Shown: piece after piece, positions 53,824-64,000 of the stretch | How the letters are laid out: every line of letters starts with the position of its first letter | Position numbering within the stretch: position 1 is the first letter of the stretch | NCBI RefSeq assembly: GCF_042100115.1 | Contig: NC_091274.1 | Coordinates: 1,364,001-1,428,000, forward strand | Length of the DNA stretch: 64,000 nucleotides | Direction of reading: 5' to 3' | DNA from: Alternaria dauci | Lineage: Eukaryota > Ascomycota > Dothideomycetes > Pleosporales > Pleosporaceae | Notes under the pieces: model-generated | The model's database searches: none | What the model was told of the DNA's origin: nothing | The model's input: only the letters and a program-made list of their open reading frames with translations | Made by a program: the position numbers and the translations under genes

Positions 53824-54437
53824 CTTGATTGTACAGTGTCTCTCAAAGTGCGAATTAGGAAGGAACTTTTGTGTATACCACAGGCCCTTTTAGTACAATC
53901 GATGCGACAACGTTATCAGGCGCGAAAAATCTGGATCATGACGCGTGCGAGGTTGCGATTACAATTGGAAAAGCGTGTCGCGTTGAGGAGGAGGAGTTGG
54001 TCTTGTTCGGGAGTGCTTGGACCACTCTCAGCCCTATGGCGGTCAGCCTATAGCGGACTAGTGCTATATAAGCTCCTCATCAGCCAACGAGCATGCCCAG
54101 GTGATGACGGCGATGGTGAAAGTGACTCCTGCTGACGTGTAGATCCCGTGAGTGTTCGTGAGAAAACCCGAAAATTATATGCTTCTGGGAGTTATTGGGA
54201 GATGCGACATGCTCGCTGAAGTCTCAGAACATCCCCCAACACTCAAACAGAAGAGCTACTACACTTGTTCAACACTACGTTAACAATCTGCCAAGGTAAG
54301 CAGTGGTCACTACGATCAGCTATCTCAATAGACTTTGCTTATCTGAGAGAAACTTCTAGGTATGTACAAGAGAAGTCTCTGGAGCGCAACGGTTCGGTAG
54401 GGAAAAGAGACATGGGCCATGCCGAAACTCCAAGGGC
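53824..54437. other. Intergenic region
   Basis: About 610 bp between LST8 and the FMN oxidoreductase; nothing recognised beyond promoter space. Confidence 0.45.
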
Positions 54438-55866
54438 CTACAGTTTACTAGCCGTATGCATGAGCGGGTAACTCTTCGGCCCAATTTCCAGTGCATCTCT
54501 CGTGATCTCCCCAATGTTTCTGAACCCTCCAACATTCATCAGAATATCGAGATCAGCCAGCAGCCCGCGCATAACATGGTCTACTCCCGTCTCGCCCATG
54601 ATCGAGAGACCCCAGATCCACAGGCGGCCGACGAATACGAACTTCGCACCCAGAGCAAGCGCTTTGAAAACGTCAGATGCGGAGCGGATGCCCGAGTCGA
54701 ACATGATGTATATTTTGTCACCAACAGCTAGAGACTCATTAGTGATGCATGGCCAAAGAAGAGGCAGACGTGAAACATACCATCGACAATCTTCTCCAGC
54801 GAATCAAGACTGGCGACCGCGCCGTCGACCTGCCTTCCTGCATGGTTGCTGACTACAATCCCGTCAAAACCCAGCTCAGCAGCCTTCTTCGCATCTTCTA
54901 CACTCTGAATACCCTTCAGAGAGAATGGCTTGCCCCCACTGAGCTCCTTCCATAGATTCATCGCCCACTCAGCCTTCTCCCAGGTGTGCGCACGTCCGTG
55001 CCATACATTGTCGATCCACAGCGCACCAGCTTCGTTGGGTTGCATCTTGGGGTCAATGCCCTGTTCCTTGAGCCTCTTCTGGAAGACGGGGTCGGTCAAT
55101 CCCAGGTCTGCACCGAGTCCATGGTAGAACGCGTAGTTTGAATTTGCGACATCGTCATGTCGCCATCCCAGTTGCCAAGTGTCAAGTGTCAGGATGCAAG
55201 CTGTGAAGCCGCTGTCCACGGCACGTTGAAGAAGCGAGCGAGTAAGTTCGTCATCGTGCGGCATGTAGAGCTGGAAGAATCTCACACCCTTCTCTCCACC
55301 GCCAGCAGCGGTCCCAACATCTCCCCTCTCTTTCTTCACACCCTCATCATTGGCCTGACCAACATCTTCTATGCTTTGTGACCCCGCCGTCGAGAGACAG
55401 TATGGTAGTCCTAACGCGCCGGCGGCTCTTGCAACGGGAAGCTCGCCTTGTGGGTTGTAAATTTTGTTGATGCCGACAGGAGCGAATCCAATCGGCGCAG
55501 GAACCTTGTGTCCAAAGATCTCGGTCGCAGTGTCGCGCAGGTTGGTGTCTACTAGCATGCGCGGGATGATTCGATGCCGGTAAAAGGCTTGTCTGTTTAC
55601 GGTGTGGGTGTGCGATTGACCGGCATTGGACGAGGCGTAGAACCAGCCACCCTGGCTGAGTTTCTCCTTCGCTAACTCTTCGAGTTTACCAGGCTCTGTT
55701 CTGGACTTTAGCCATGTGTAATGAAAGCTCGCACCAAGCGTGTATCATGCCTACCAGTATTGAACACTGGCACCTCGCCCTCATTGGATTTCCAGAAATT
55801 TCTACGCTGGTACAGCGCATACTGTGGCGTAGATCGGACCTTCCGATTAGGGTTTTCAGGGTCCAT
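54438..55866 (-). CDS. FMN-dependent 2-hydroxyacid oxidoreductase, lactate 2-monooxygenase-like
   Basis: Three exons: 55866-55755, 55695-54781 and 54727-54438; 438 residues with introns of 59 and 53 bp. Member of the FMN_dh family (lactate oxidase / flavocytochrome b2 / glycolate oxidase). Visible landmarks: NAGQSHTHTVNRQAFYRHRI, LRDTATEIFGHKVPAPIGFAP, CLSTAGSQSIEDV, FFQLYMPHDDELTRSLLQRA, GIVVSNHAGRQVDGA with the catalytic His and Arg, and FDSGIRSASDVFKALALGA. The N-terminal form with no presequence and the NAGQSHT segment resemble lactate 2-monooxygenases of fungi and bacteria more than mitochondrial b2. Substrate probably L-lactate or another 2-hydroxyacid. Confidence 0.9.
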
Positions 55867-56774
55867 GATGGCAACAGTCAGTCAGGCGCAACCTCGGAGC
55901 AATTACTAGCAGAGAATTGGGACGTGGGTTTGCTACAGGAATCCGCTGGTGGTTTTTATATGGGACGATGAATATTGAAATCGCTGTCAGCCAGATGCCG
56001 CCGGTACCCCCAGATCCACACTATAATTGTGACGCTTGCACGACCAGTGCAAGTTATGACGAAAGGTGATGATGCTCGGGAATGGAATGGACCCTGAACA
56101 CTAACCCTTATCTCCGGCCTCATTCATGGTAGTTGGTGCAGGGTGGTTGAATACAGCAGACAATGTGATTGGAGCAGATGCTCCGCTATCGATCGACATA
56201 TTTGATGATGTGTTACTTTTCCCAAATCTTGAGGTTGATGTGTAGTCACTGACGCTAGACTGGTCAAGATGACATCTCAAGTCTAGGCGTGACTCGAAGA
56301 TCGTCCGAGGAGCGGAAGGGTGGGGCACATGGAAAGCTTGTTTGCATACTTGGGTATGGCTTTGCATGAGAAACAGCACTCATATGGGGGGCTGGGATTC
56401 GACAGAGTACGCGATTTCAGTGCGAGGCTGGACAACATGACGTCACCAAGTAGTCGCACGCTTCTCCAGCTCAGCATTAGGAACACAGATGGACAGGTCA
56501 AAACAAACGCCCTTTTTGATAGGACCACGATATCATGAACAAAGTGATAGTTTATAGAGTAGGCGACGATTGAGTCCACCAGGTATCATTTCGTGATTCT
56601 GCCCGCTTGCGATCAACCGGGCTCGTTCTATGACCCATTTGGTCCTGCAGGAAACAAAGACATCCATCATCGCTTGCAAGACATCCATAAGAGAGACATT
56701 GCATATCATCATGCATCGAATTCACCCCTTCCAGCCAAATTTCCTTGGTTGCGACCAAGTCAAGTGAGGACAAG
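55867..56774. other. Intergenic region
   Basis: About 910 bp: promoter of the FMN oxidoreductase and 3' region of the PP2C gene. No gene recognised. Confidence 0.45.
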
Positions 56775-58557
56775 CTATTTCTCGCTCGTCTTGATTGTGT
56801 TTGCCTCAGGCTTCTTGTCAGCCTGGGTCGCTTCAGGAGCGTCGGACTTTTCCGTCTGTACAGATGAGGGCGACTCGGTCACTTGGACTTTGCTATCGTG
56901 CTGAGGACCAGGAGTGCCCTCGCGGTCTTGGCGGGACTTGTTGTTGGCTTCCTGGTTGTACTTGTTGACTTGTGAATCCAGATCCCTGTCTTCGTCCTCA
57001 TTGTCGAACATCTCGCCGTCATGGTCTCCAGTCGAAACTTCGGTACCGTCGCCGAGAAGGATGATGCGGCCGCCGTTGCCGTTGTTCGGTCGGAATCGAC
57101 TGTCCAGGTCCATGTCGATGTCATCAGGAGAATCGTCAATGCGATGGTGAACGCCGGGGCCGCGGAACTCGGCTACACGATTGTATTAGAACTGAACTAC
57201 TCGCCCTCTGAGGCAGACTTGGCTGGATCTTCTGACTTGCCGTACTCTGGCGGCGCACATGGACCCTCTCCATTCGCAACCCGCTTTGCGATATCCTCGT
57301 ACCACTGCTCCTTTGTCCTTCCCTGCAGAAGACCAATGACAATCATCGTCATGTTGTCGCAGCCAACACCTCCTGTGTCGCTGTTCGAAGCCAGACAGTT
57401 GTCCATCATGTTCTCGCAAATAGAGGCGAGATCCTGCTTTGCGACAATCCCGCGCCTAACGAACTCGACGACGGCTTGAGAAGACTGGCAATCCCAAATT
57501 CCTGTAACTGGTCAGTGGCAGCGCAGAGTTGTAGCGAATCAAGCCATCTCACCATCGCAGGCGACGATCAAGAACTCGTCGTCTTGGTTGATGTCATGTA
57601 TCTCAACGTCCGGGAAGGCAGTTACGATCTGCTGTTCGGGAGGAAGGTCGGCGCTTTTTTTGAACTCGAAATCACCAATCGCGCGCGATAGAGCCAGGTT
57701 ACCGTTGACGCGGCCAAAGTCGACAAAACCACCTGCTGCTTGAATACGTGCCTTCTCGGCTAGTACATGTCAGCGCAGTTTGTAGGAGGGGTTCATGTGT
57801 CTTACCCTCGTTCTGCGGCTTGTGGTCGAAAGAGAGCGGCTTTGCCCTGCCCTTGACACCTAGGACGGTACGCGAGTCACCTGCGTTGGCCTGTTTCCGT
57901 AAGCGTCCGTTATGCGATATTGTAGAGAGTTAGCGTACGACGTAGATTTTGTCTTTTGACAAGACACCGACTGATGCAGTGCAGCCCGAAACCTCCTCTT
58001 CGTACTTGGGGTCTGTTCGCGTGAGTCAGCAACTGTTCGACTGCCGGGTGCTAGGGCTCCAAGGAGCTCACCACTCAATATCGCGCGGTCTGTGGCGAGG
58101 AAGCCGTCTTGTAGAGCCTTCTTGATGTCTCCTTGCTTGAAAGCCTCTTGTTTCGCGACAATGTGATGTAGCTGCTCGCCGGCATATAGGGCCACCTTGT
58201 CACCGCCGTGTCCGTCGTATACGCCGAAAAAGGCGAGTCGCTTGTCGTTGCCCGTGGGCTTGCCTTCTTCACCGGCAAAGTCTAGTACGGCGGCATGCGC
58301 GTCCTCCATGCTGATCCGCCAGCCCTGCATCGACGACACACCGTAGATGAGTGACTCGCCATCGCCGTTTTCGGATTTCTGTGCGAGTCATGTGTCAGCA
58401 TTGCAGACTCTCAGCAAACCAAAGGCGTGGCCTTGGGGGACAAAGCAGGCGACGGTTACCATGGGAGAGGATGCAGGTAGCGCAGGTGCGGGGGCGGGGG
58501 CCAGTATTGGGAGGCAATTACCTTGTCGACGACGGGCTCTGAGAGTGTCTGACCCAT
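56775..58557 (-). CDS. PTC2: Type 2C protein phosphatase, Ptc2/Ptc3-like
   Basis: Seven exons: 58557-58522, 58378-58072, 58012-57939, 57890-57806, 57759-57553, 57501-57241 and 57172-56775; 455 residues. The last intron (57173-57240) is GC-AG with GCAAGT donor, and splicing gives [14 protein letters not shown] as in homologues. Mg/Mn-dependent Ser/Thr phosphatase. Motifs: [12 protein letters not shown] start, [64 protein letters not shown] and [14 protein letters not shown]. The C-terminal tail of about 120 residues is disordered and acidic. The yeast homologues act in stress MAPK and DNA-damage recovery. Confidence 0.94.
57173..57240 (-). other. GC-AG intron of the PP2C gene
   Basis: 68 bp; donor G|GCAAGT, branch TTCTAAT, acceptor GTAG. 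No GT donor at the needed position gives the conserved junction EY-AEFRGPG. Confidence 0.85.
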
Positions 58558-59025
58558 GTTGTCCGGTTCCTAGGAGGACCTGTGGGAGAAGGGGAGAGGA
58601 AGTTTGAGGCTGATCGCGAGTCTCCCTAGGGGCATAGAATTCCAAACTGCGATGTTGGCGTGTGTGTGGGGGGGAACGGGGGGTGAGTATTACAGATTTG
58701 GATGGGCAAAGGGGCGGCCGTGTAGAGGGCCAGTCGCGTGTGTAAGTATGGTCTAGGTCCGAGGGAAGAGGACAGATGAAGAGAATTGCGTGCTCTAGCT
58801 CGCGGGGGGGAGACAGGCCGATGGTGTTGTAGGCAAAGAGTGACGCTGCTCTACCTGTCAGGTTCAAGGCCCGTGCTGATTGCTAGTGGGTTGTGGCTAG
58901 GTCGAGGCCAGAAGCGACGTGATGACGGCACGCATTTTCTGCAGTCCCGTTTGTTTCCCCCCCCACCAGCTCCTGTCTCCGAAATCTCCGCTGGGTTGAT
59001 TCATGGCTTCCTGCTGCGAATACGC

Positions 59026-59031
59026 CCTCGG
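59026..59031 (+). promoter_or_regulatory. CCTCGG site, distal, upstream of acyl-CoA oxidase
   Basis: CCTCGG is the reported core site of the fatty-acid regulators FarA/FarB in Aspergillus. This copy is about 955 bp upstream of the ATG and is the least certain. Confidence 0.3.
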
Positions 59032-59542
59032 CTTACCCGGCGAGCCCCTTCTCGTGCACCGAGTGAGGCGGTGCACTGCCATGGCACCAAGAGCTGCTTT
59101 CCTTCTGCACGAGCTCGCGTGCCACGCACCACACACGAGAAGAGCGAGCACCCCCTTATCGTCCCGGCCTCTCCACAGCAGGTGCCTGCTCTCAGTGGCG
59201 CAGCCTGATCCACCACTTCATCATGACCAGCAGCAAAGCACCTGCCCTGTCTTGTCCTGCCCTGCCGTGTTTTTGTGCAAGATGTTCCAGGGTCCAGATT
59301 CCCTCTCCGGGGTCCGTTTGAAGCTTGTGTTTCGGCTGACAATGCAGTACGACAAATCAGTGCTATCCGAGAGATTTCCTTACAAACGCGTCGCGTGCTC
59401 TTCTTATGCAGTACTTGAAGTGCGAAAGAACAAAAAAAAACTCGAGTAGACGTTGTGTTGTCGTTGAATGTTGATTGTGTCGTCACGCTATCCTGCCTCT
59501 GTACAGACGGGTGCATTGCTAACTTCACATACACACAACACA

Positions 59543-59548
59543 CCTCGG
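59543..59548 (+). promoter_or_regulatory. CCTCGG site upstream of acyl-CoA oxidase
   Basis: FarA/FarB-type word about 440 bp upstream of the start codon. Confidence 0.45.
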
Positions 59549-59797
59549 CTGAGTGAACTGGACACAATCCATATCTGATATCTGAAAAGCCCTGGTTCGA
59601 CCTCGCGTGTTGAGCGGCCGACGCTGCCTAGGTCATCGCAACTCATCTGTAGACATCCATGTTCAGCTTTGTACTACTTCCAAAGTCATATCGCAGTCTT
59701 AGGATTCAGGACACAGTTGCGATAAAAGCACAGTCAGTGCGACTGCATCTCTGGCTTCGGCACTTTCATGAGATTATCTATCAGAAGCTCACATGGC

Positions 59798-59803
59798 CCT
59801 CGG
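59798..59803 (+). promoter_or_regulatory. CCTCGG site upstream of acyl-CoA oxidase
   Basis: FarA/FarB-type word about 185 bp upstream of the start codon. Confidence 0.5.
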
Positions 59804-59867
59804 AAGGTTATGGCATGGTGGCCAATGCGAGCCCCAGACTAACGCGTCTCACTGTTTTGGCCGTGGA

Positions 59868-59873
59868 CCTCGG
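59868..59873 (+). promoter_or_regulatory. CCTCGG site upstream of acyl-CoA oxidase
   Basis: FarA/FarB-type word about 115 bp upstream of the start codon, 70 bp from the previous copy. Confidence 0.5.
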
Positions 59874-59985
59874 CTCCAAGCTCTTAGTGCATCTAATCAT
59901 TCGACAACCTACCGTGCCTACTTAACCATCATCCCAATCAACCCTCACTCTCCCCCATCATCCCAATCACCAACTCACTATCACA

Positions 59986-62174
59986 ATGAAGCCAACACCG
60001 GACTGGGTCAAGCAGCTGAAGCCTTCAGGCGTTCAAGGCCATGAATTGCTCAAGGCTGAACGCGCAAACTCCAATGTCCCTGTCAAGGAGCTTGAAGTGC
60101 TTCTACACACTCAAGATGTTATCGACAGAAGGAATAAGATCCTTGACATACTCAAATCCGAGAAAGTCTTCGATAAATCACAGAACTACTTCATGGGAAG
60201 GATCGACAGGTTCGAACGCGCGCTTGCAAGGGAGAAGAAGTTGAGGTTGTTGAAGATGCAGCACAACTGGTCTTATGATGAGTTCTACACTGCTACAGAC
60301 CTCGTTGGAGAACCAGGGCCATACGCACTTCACGACACAATGTTCATGGTACCTACCCGTCAATGTCCGCATTCGCGTCATTTTTACTAACAATCTAGGT
60401 TACACTTGAGGGCCAGGCTACACCGGAACAGCAGGAAAAGTGGCTTACCAAAGCCAGAAACTACAAGATCATCGGATGCTATGCGCAAACTGAACTTGGC
60501 CATGGTTCCAATGTTCGTGGACTTGAAACAACAGCAACCTGGAACAAGGAAGATAAGACATTTGTCCTCCACTCGCCACATCTGACTGCCAGTAAATGGT
60601 GGATCGGATCCCTGGGAAGGACAGCCAACCATGCTGTCGTCATGGCTCAGCTCATCATTGACGGCAAGTCTTATGGGCCAACACCTTTCTGCATCCAGAT
60701 CCGTGATATGAAGACACACGAGCCTCTTGAGAACATCCACATCGGAGACATTGGTCCTAAATTCGGTTACAACACCATGGACAACGGTTTCCTCCTGTTC
60801 AATCACGTCAAAGTTCCGCACATCAGTATGCTGGCCAGGTACACATATGTGGACCCAAACACAAACAAATTTAGTCGCCGTGGTTCTCCATCTCTCGTCT
60901 ACGGCACCTTGACGTGGGTCCGATCTGGCATCGTTATGCAAGCCGGTAGTGTGCTTGCTCGAGGTGTTACCATCGCAACCCGTTACTGCGCTGTGCGTCG
61001 TCAATTCCAGGACCGAGATGCTCCCGCCGGTGGAGATGAGACCGCTGTTCTCAACTACACCATGGTACAAATCCGGCTGCTCCCTCTTCTTGCGGCCACC
61101 TTTGCTCTTCATTTCACTGGAAAGTCGATGATGGACATGTACCGGGAGAACCAGAAGAAGATTGCTGAAGGTACTGCCACCAACGCACCAAGCAATCGTG
61201 CCCCTGGACCGGAGGAAGTCCAGTCCAGCAGTGACATGTTGGCAGACTTGCACGCTTCCTCATGTGCGTTGAAGTCGCTCAGCAGTACGATCGCAGCAGA
61301 GGGTCTGGAGGCCTGCCGAAGAGCTTGCGGTGGTCATGGCTACTCGAACTTCAGCGGTATCGGATCCTGGTACGCCGATTACCTCCCTAATATAACATGG
61401 GAGGGAGACAATTACATGCTGACCCAGCAAGTTGCACGATACGTAAGTCAAACAGTTCAACGAATTCTATTCGATGCTTACTAACATCTACTGCAGATGC
61501 TCAAGTCAGCCCGCTCCGTGCTAAAGGGCGATAAGCCAACAAACGACACCACCCAGATTCTCTCGGAATTCCATTCGCGTCGTGAAATTGGCTGCGCATT
61601 TGACGTGATTGGCTCAGATGATGATCTCGTGGCTGCCTTCGCTTGGCGTGTATCGTTCCTCACTTTCGAGGCCAGCAAGCACCGTGATGAGCAGAAGAAG
61701 TCCTGGAACGACCTGCTGGTTGACTTCTACCGCCTCAGCAAGGCCCATGCGCAGTACATGGTCGTTAAGAACAATCTCTCTGCGCTCAAGAACATTGAAA
61801 AGGAGGGCAAGGCGGACAAGGCCATCCTCGACGTGCTGTTGAAGTTGTTCCGCCTTTTCGCTCTAAACACACTTGAGCAGGAAGGTTCAGAGTTTTATGC
61901 TTCCGGTGCTTGCAACAAGAACCAAATTTCGCTTGCAAGGACCACTACCGTCATGAACTTGCTCAAGGAAATCCGACCACACGCTGTCAGACTTGTGGAC
62001 GCTTGGGGCTTTGACGACTGGCTCCTTGACAGCAGTCTAGGTCGCGCCGACGGAAAGGTCTACGAGGACATGTTCTACAGAGCGAGCGAACTCAACCCGC
62101 TCAACAACTATACGGTGGACCCATATCCAGAGAACGATGTTTTGTTCAAGCGCATTGAGAAGAGCAAGCTGTAA
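59986..62174 (+). CDS. POX1: Peroxisomal acyl-CoA oxidase
   Basis: Three exons: 59986-60348, 60399-61442 and 61497-62174; 694 residues. Flavoenzyme for the first step of peroxisomal beta-oxidation, giving trans-2-enoyl-CoA and H2O2. Seen: N-terminal ACOX_N domain (ERANSNVPVKELEVLLH), the FAD/acyl domain (GCYAQTELGHGSNVRGLETTATWN, KWWIGSLGRTANHAVVMAQL), RYCAVRRQFQ, and the region with the catalytic glutamate ACGGHGYSNFSGIGSWYADY..TWEGDNYMLTQQVARY. The protein ends in SKL, a canonical PTS1 peroxisome signal. Both introns have CTAAC-like branch sites. Upstream CCTCGG words suggest induction by fatty acids. Confidence 0.96.
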
Positions 62175-62532
62175 GAATATCTTTTTGTAGACATGTAATT
62201 GTATTTGAGTAGAACCATAGACGAGAGAGTAATACATAGAGTCTATAACTACCAAAACTTGTTCCGTTACAATAGAGAGGAGTTCTCATGCAGGTCACCA
62301 CTTGGGTATATATGTAGCCTACGGGTAATTTGATCCGAGAAAGTGGGGGCGTCGGTACACTGCATATGACGCCTACCCTCTATAGTCGACTTAGTGACCG
62401 CGCATCAGTACACCCTCTCGTGAGGATAACACCTTCTCCCAAATCTTAGCAAATTCCCGGATTTTCTCTGCTTCGTAATCCTTTTCCGGATAATTCTACT
62501 AGTAATTCAAGGCTGCCCCAGTCTACACCAAG
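62175..62532. other. Intergenic region
   Basis: About 360 bp between acyl-CoA oxidase and the EthD-like gene; nothing recognised. Confidence 0.45.
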
Positions 62533-63276
62533 ATGTCCTCCTCATCACCCACTGCAAGCGCTGGGGTCCTACTGGCCTTTCTCCAACCCATCTCAACCGA
62601 AAGTGACGAAGCACCCGCAAACGAAAAATTCGACCTCCTGCCCACGGCCATAACAGCCAATGTACTAGGCATCAAGACCGCAAGGCAGTACAGGACGGCA
62701 GATGTAGAGTACCAAAAACGGTATCTTGTCATTTGCGAGACGGAAGATTTGGCACGTGTCAATGTGAAGCAAATGCTAAAATTCCTGAAAGGAGAGAACA
62801 TGAGCGGAGAGTGGGATATCAGGGCATACAGGGAGGTTGAGATCTTCGATCTAGAGAAGAGCGGTGGTACGTATCCCTTGCGTCATAGCCAACTAGAAGA
62901 TGATAGGGCTGTGGAGTATCCCTCCTTGTTGACTTCATATGTAGAAGTTGCAAAGACGATTATGGTAGCGCTCATGCAACCATCATCCACCGGTGCTGCA
63001 GATCTGGACGCTTGGTATCGCAAAGAGCATAATCAATAGATGTCTGAGCAACCAAGCTGGCTACGGACATGTCGTTATTCACTCGTATCACAACAATGCA
63101 GTACTTCCGGCGGAGGCGGAGGGAATCAAGAGCTGTCATTCCTGGCTATCCATGAGTTTGGGGAAGGAGAACAGTTGGGCAATTCGGTCAAAGCGCTGGA
63201 ATCAATCAGCGACTGGACGATGAAGGTCATGAAAGATGCTATAGGAATCGACGCGGCGATTTATCGGAGAATATGA
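62533..63276 (+). pseudogene. EthD-like protein gene interrupted by one in-frame TAG
   Basis: One reading frame of 248 codons with a single internal stop at 63037-63039. The upstream part (168 residues) ends DAWYRKEHNQ and the downstream part starts MSEQPSWLRTCRYSLVSQ. Together they form the pattern of fungal EthD-like (dimeric alpha-beta barrel) proteins, where WYxxEHxxxMS is continuous; the stop stands where such proteins usually have Gln or Glu. No intron can remove it: the only candidate would be 25 bp. Either a recent nonsense mutation, read-through, or a sequencing error. Function of the family here is unknown; EthD domains occur in enzymes for polyketide or hydrocarbon metabolism. Confidence 0.7.
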
Positions 63277-63545
63277 GGAGGTTGGAGGAACTACTGTGAT
63301 GTCCTGAAGAAAGCATACTTGCATGTTTTGTTGCGAAGCTCAGCCGAGAACACGAATAAGTGAAGCGTTGTCTTGATCATCTTCGTTGACCTGTTCGAGC
63401 GAAAGTCATGATCGTAGACTGATACACGCATCTTGCTTTGGTGAAATTGTTGGGGATCAGATTTTGGCATCAGCTTTGAGTGAAATGGAGCTAAACAAAG
63501 CGGTGAGCAACCGTTCCCGTTGTTCAGGGTCCAGCGAAGAAGAGT

Positions 63546-64000
63546 CTACATTGTCCTACTGAAAATAACCTCAAGATCGCTGTGTCCAAAGTATAATCGT
63601 AATCCTCTCACAGCCATATCAGGGCTTATCATAAGTAGCCCAAACATAGAAGTCTGTTGCATGTATACGCGTTGTAAGGAAGGCAACAGATGCCTGTAGT
63701 TAGTGTCGGGTGGCGCACCTTGTTGCAGTCCTACAGCTAATCTTTTTGCAAGCCTTGATTCTACTTTGATTGCTTTAATTTTATGGCACATCTCGGGTCC
63801 GAGTTCGTATGCGGCTGCCATACAGTTATAGTAGAGTGTCAAATCAAATATGACCAAGTCGTTGAAACTAGACGTCGCTTCTTCTCTGATTTGTCTACAT
63901 GTTATCAGAAGAGAAATAGATGGCTGGTATTTCGGTAATCCGTGGCGTCGGACGAGACACGAGCCTCCAAATGGATCAATAGACTTTGGCTGCACTTGTA
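63546..64000 (-). CDS. 2EXR/F-box-like fungal protein, partial (5' end outside window)
   Basis: Open frame running off the right edge on the minus strand; the last 150 or so residues are visible. LLITCRQIREEATSSFNDLVIFDLT matches the common fungal pattern (LLLTCRQIxxEA) of 2EXR or F-box-like proteins. The remainder is not diagnostic. Such genes form large, poorly conserved families in Dothideomycetes. The real start must lie beyond the window because only a GTG is available inside. Confidence 0.6.
   Translation of the reverse strand, partial: QVQPKSIDPFGGSCLVRRHGLPKYQPSISLLITCRQIREEATSSFNDLVIFDLTLYYNCMAAAYELGPEMCHKIKAIKVESRLAKRLAVGLQQGAPPDTNYRHLLPSLQRVYMQQTSMFGLLMISPDMAVRGLRLYFGHSDLEVIFSRTM

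Larger units (their letters stand above)
58558..59985. other. Divergent promoter region PP2C / acyl-CoA oxidase
   Basis: About 1.4 kb between divergent genes; contains four CCTCGG words on the + strand (listed separately). No ORF of quality. Confidence 0.5.

Noticed and set aside
59580..59600. GGTTCGACCTC resembling a tRNA B box
   Set aside because: No A box at the right distance and no cloverleaf could be drawn.

Overview
The window is nuclear DNA of a filamentous ascomycete (Pezizomycotina), most likely a Dothideomycete of the Pleosporales type. The reasons are gene content typical of that group, many short introns (about 46 to 146 bp) with GT..AG ends and CTAAC/CTGAC-like branch sites, strongly CT-rich 5' leaders, and wide gene-free gaps between conserved housekeeping genes. 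The species call is inference from protein resemblance; no search was run. I find 26 protein-coding loci (one interrupted by a stop codon, one cut by the window edge) and one structured RNA gene.

Layout. 0.1-10.3 kb: a helix-hairpin-helix protein, a large JmjC/zinc-finger/AT-hook chromatin protein, COQ2 (ubiquinone synthesis), VPS29 (retromer) and HAL2/MET22 (PAP phosphatase). 10.3-18.3 kb: an ECL1-family zinc-binding protein lies alone between two gene-poor blocks of 3.5 and 4.0 kb. 18.3-30.3 kb: a basic repeat/coiled-coil protein, alanine-glyoxylate aminotransferase, a single-pass membrane protein, a PrxQ/Dot5-type peroxiredoxin, a neutral amino-acid transporter and a SWIM-RING ubiquitin ligase. 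31.7-40.7 kb: an accessory-looking stretch with a 728-residue secreted repeat protein, a small secreted cysteine-rich protein, the U2 snRNA gene and a hairpin element resembling a MITE. 40-54 kb: BUD6, PBP1/ataxin-2, an inositol-type MFS transporter, a second small secreted cysteine protein and LST8 (TOR complex). 54-64 kb: an FMN 2-hydroxyacid oxidoreductase, a PP2C phosphatase, a peroxisomal acyl-CoA oxidase ending in SKL, an EthD-like gene broken by one TAG, and the edge of a 2EXR/F-box-like gene.

The most notable observation is the U2 snRNA gene on the minus strand near 38.0-38.3 kb. It carries all expected U2 elements but is split by a 62-bp intron with GTAAGC donor, GCTAAC branch site and CAG acceptor. 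The intron lies immediately after the GUAGUA segment with which U2 recognises branch sites. The RNA that recognises branch points would therefore need the spliceosome to complete its own sequence. Other points of interest are coding exons of 14, 15 and 22 nt, a GC-AG intron, a cluster of CCTCGG (FarA/FarB-type) sites upstream of acyl-CoA oxidase, and a RIP-compatible CAG-to-TAG change in the EthD-like gene.
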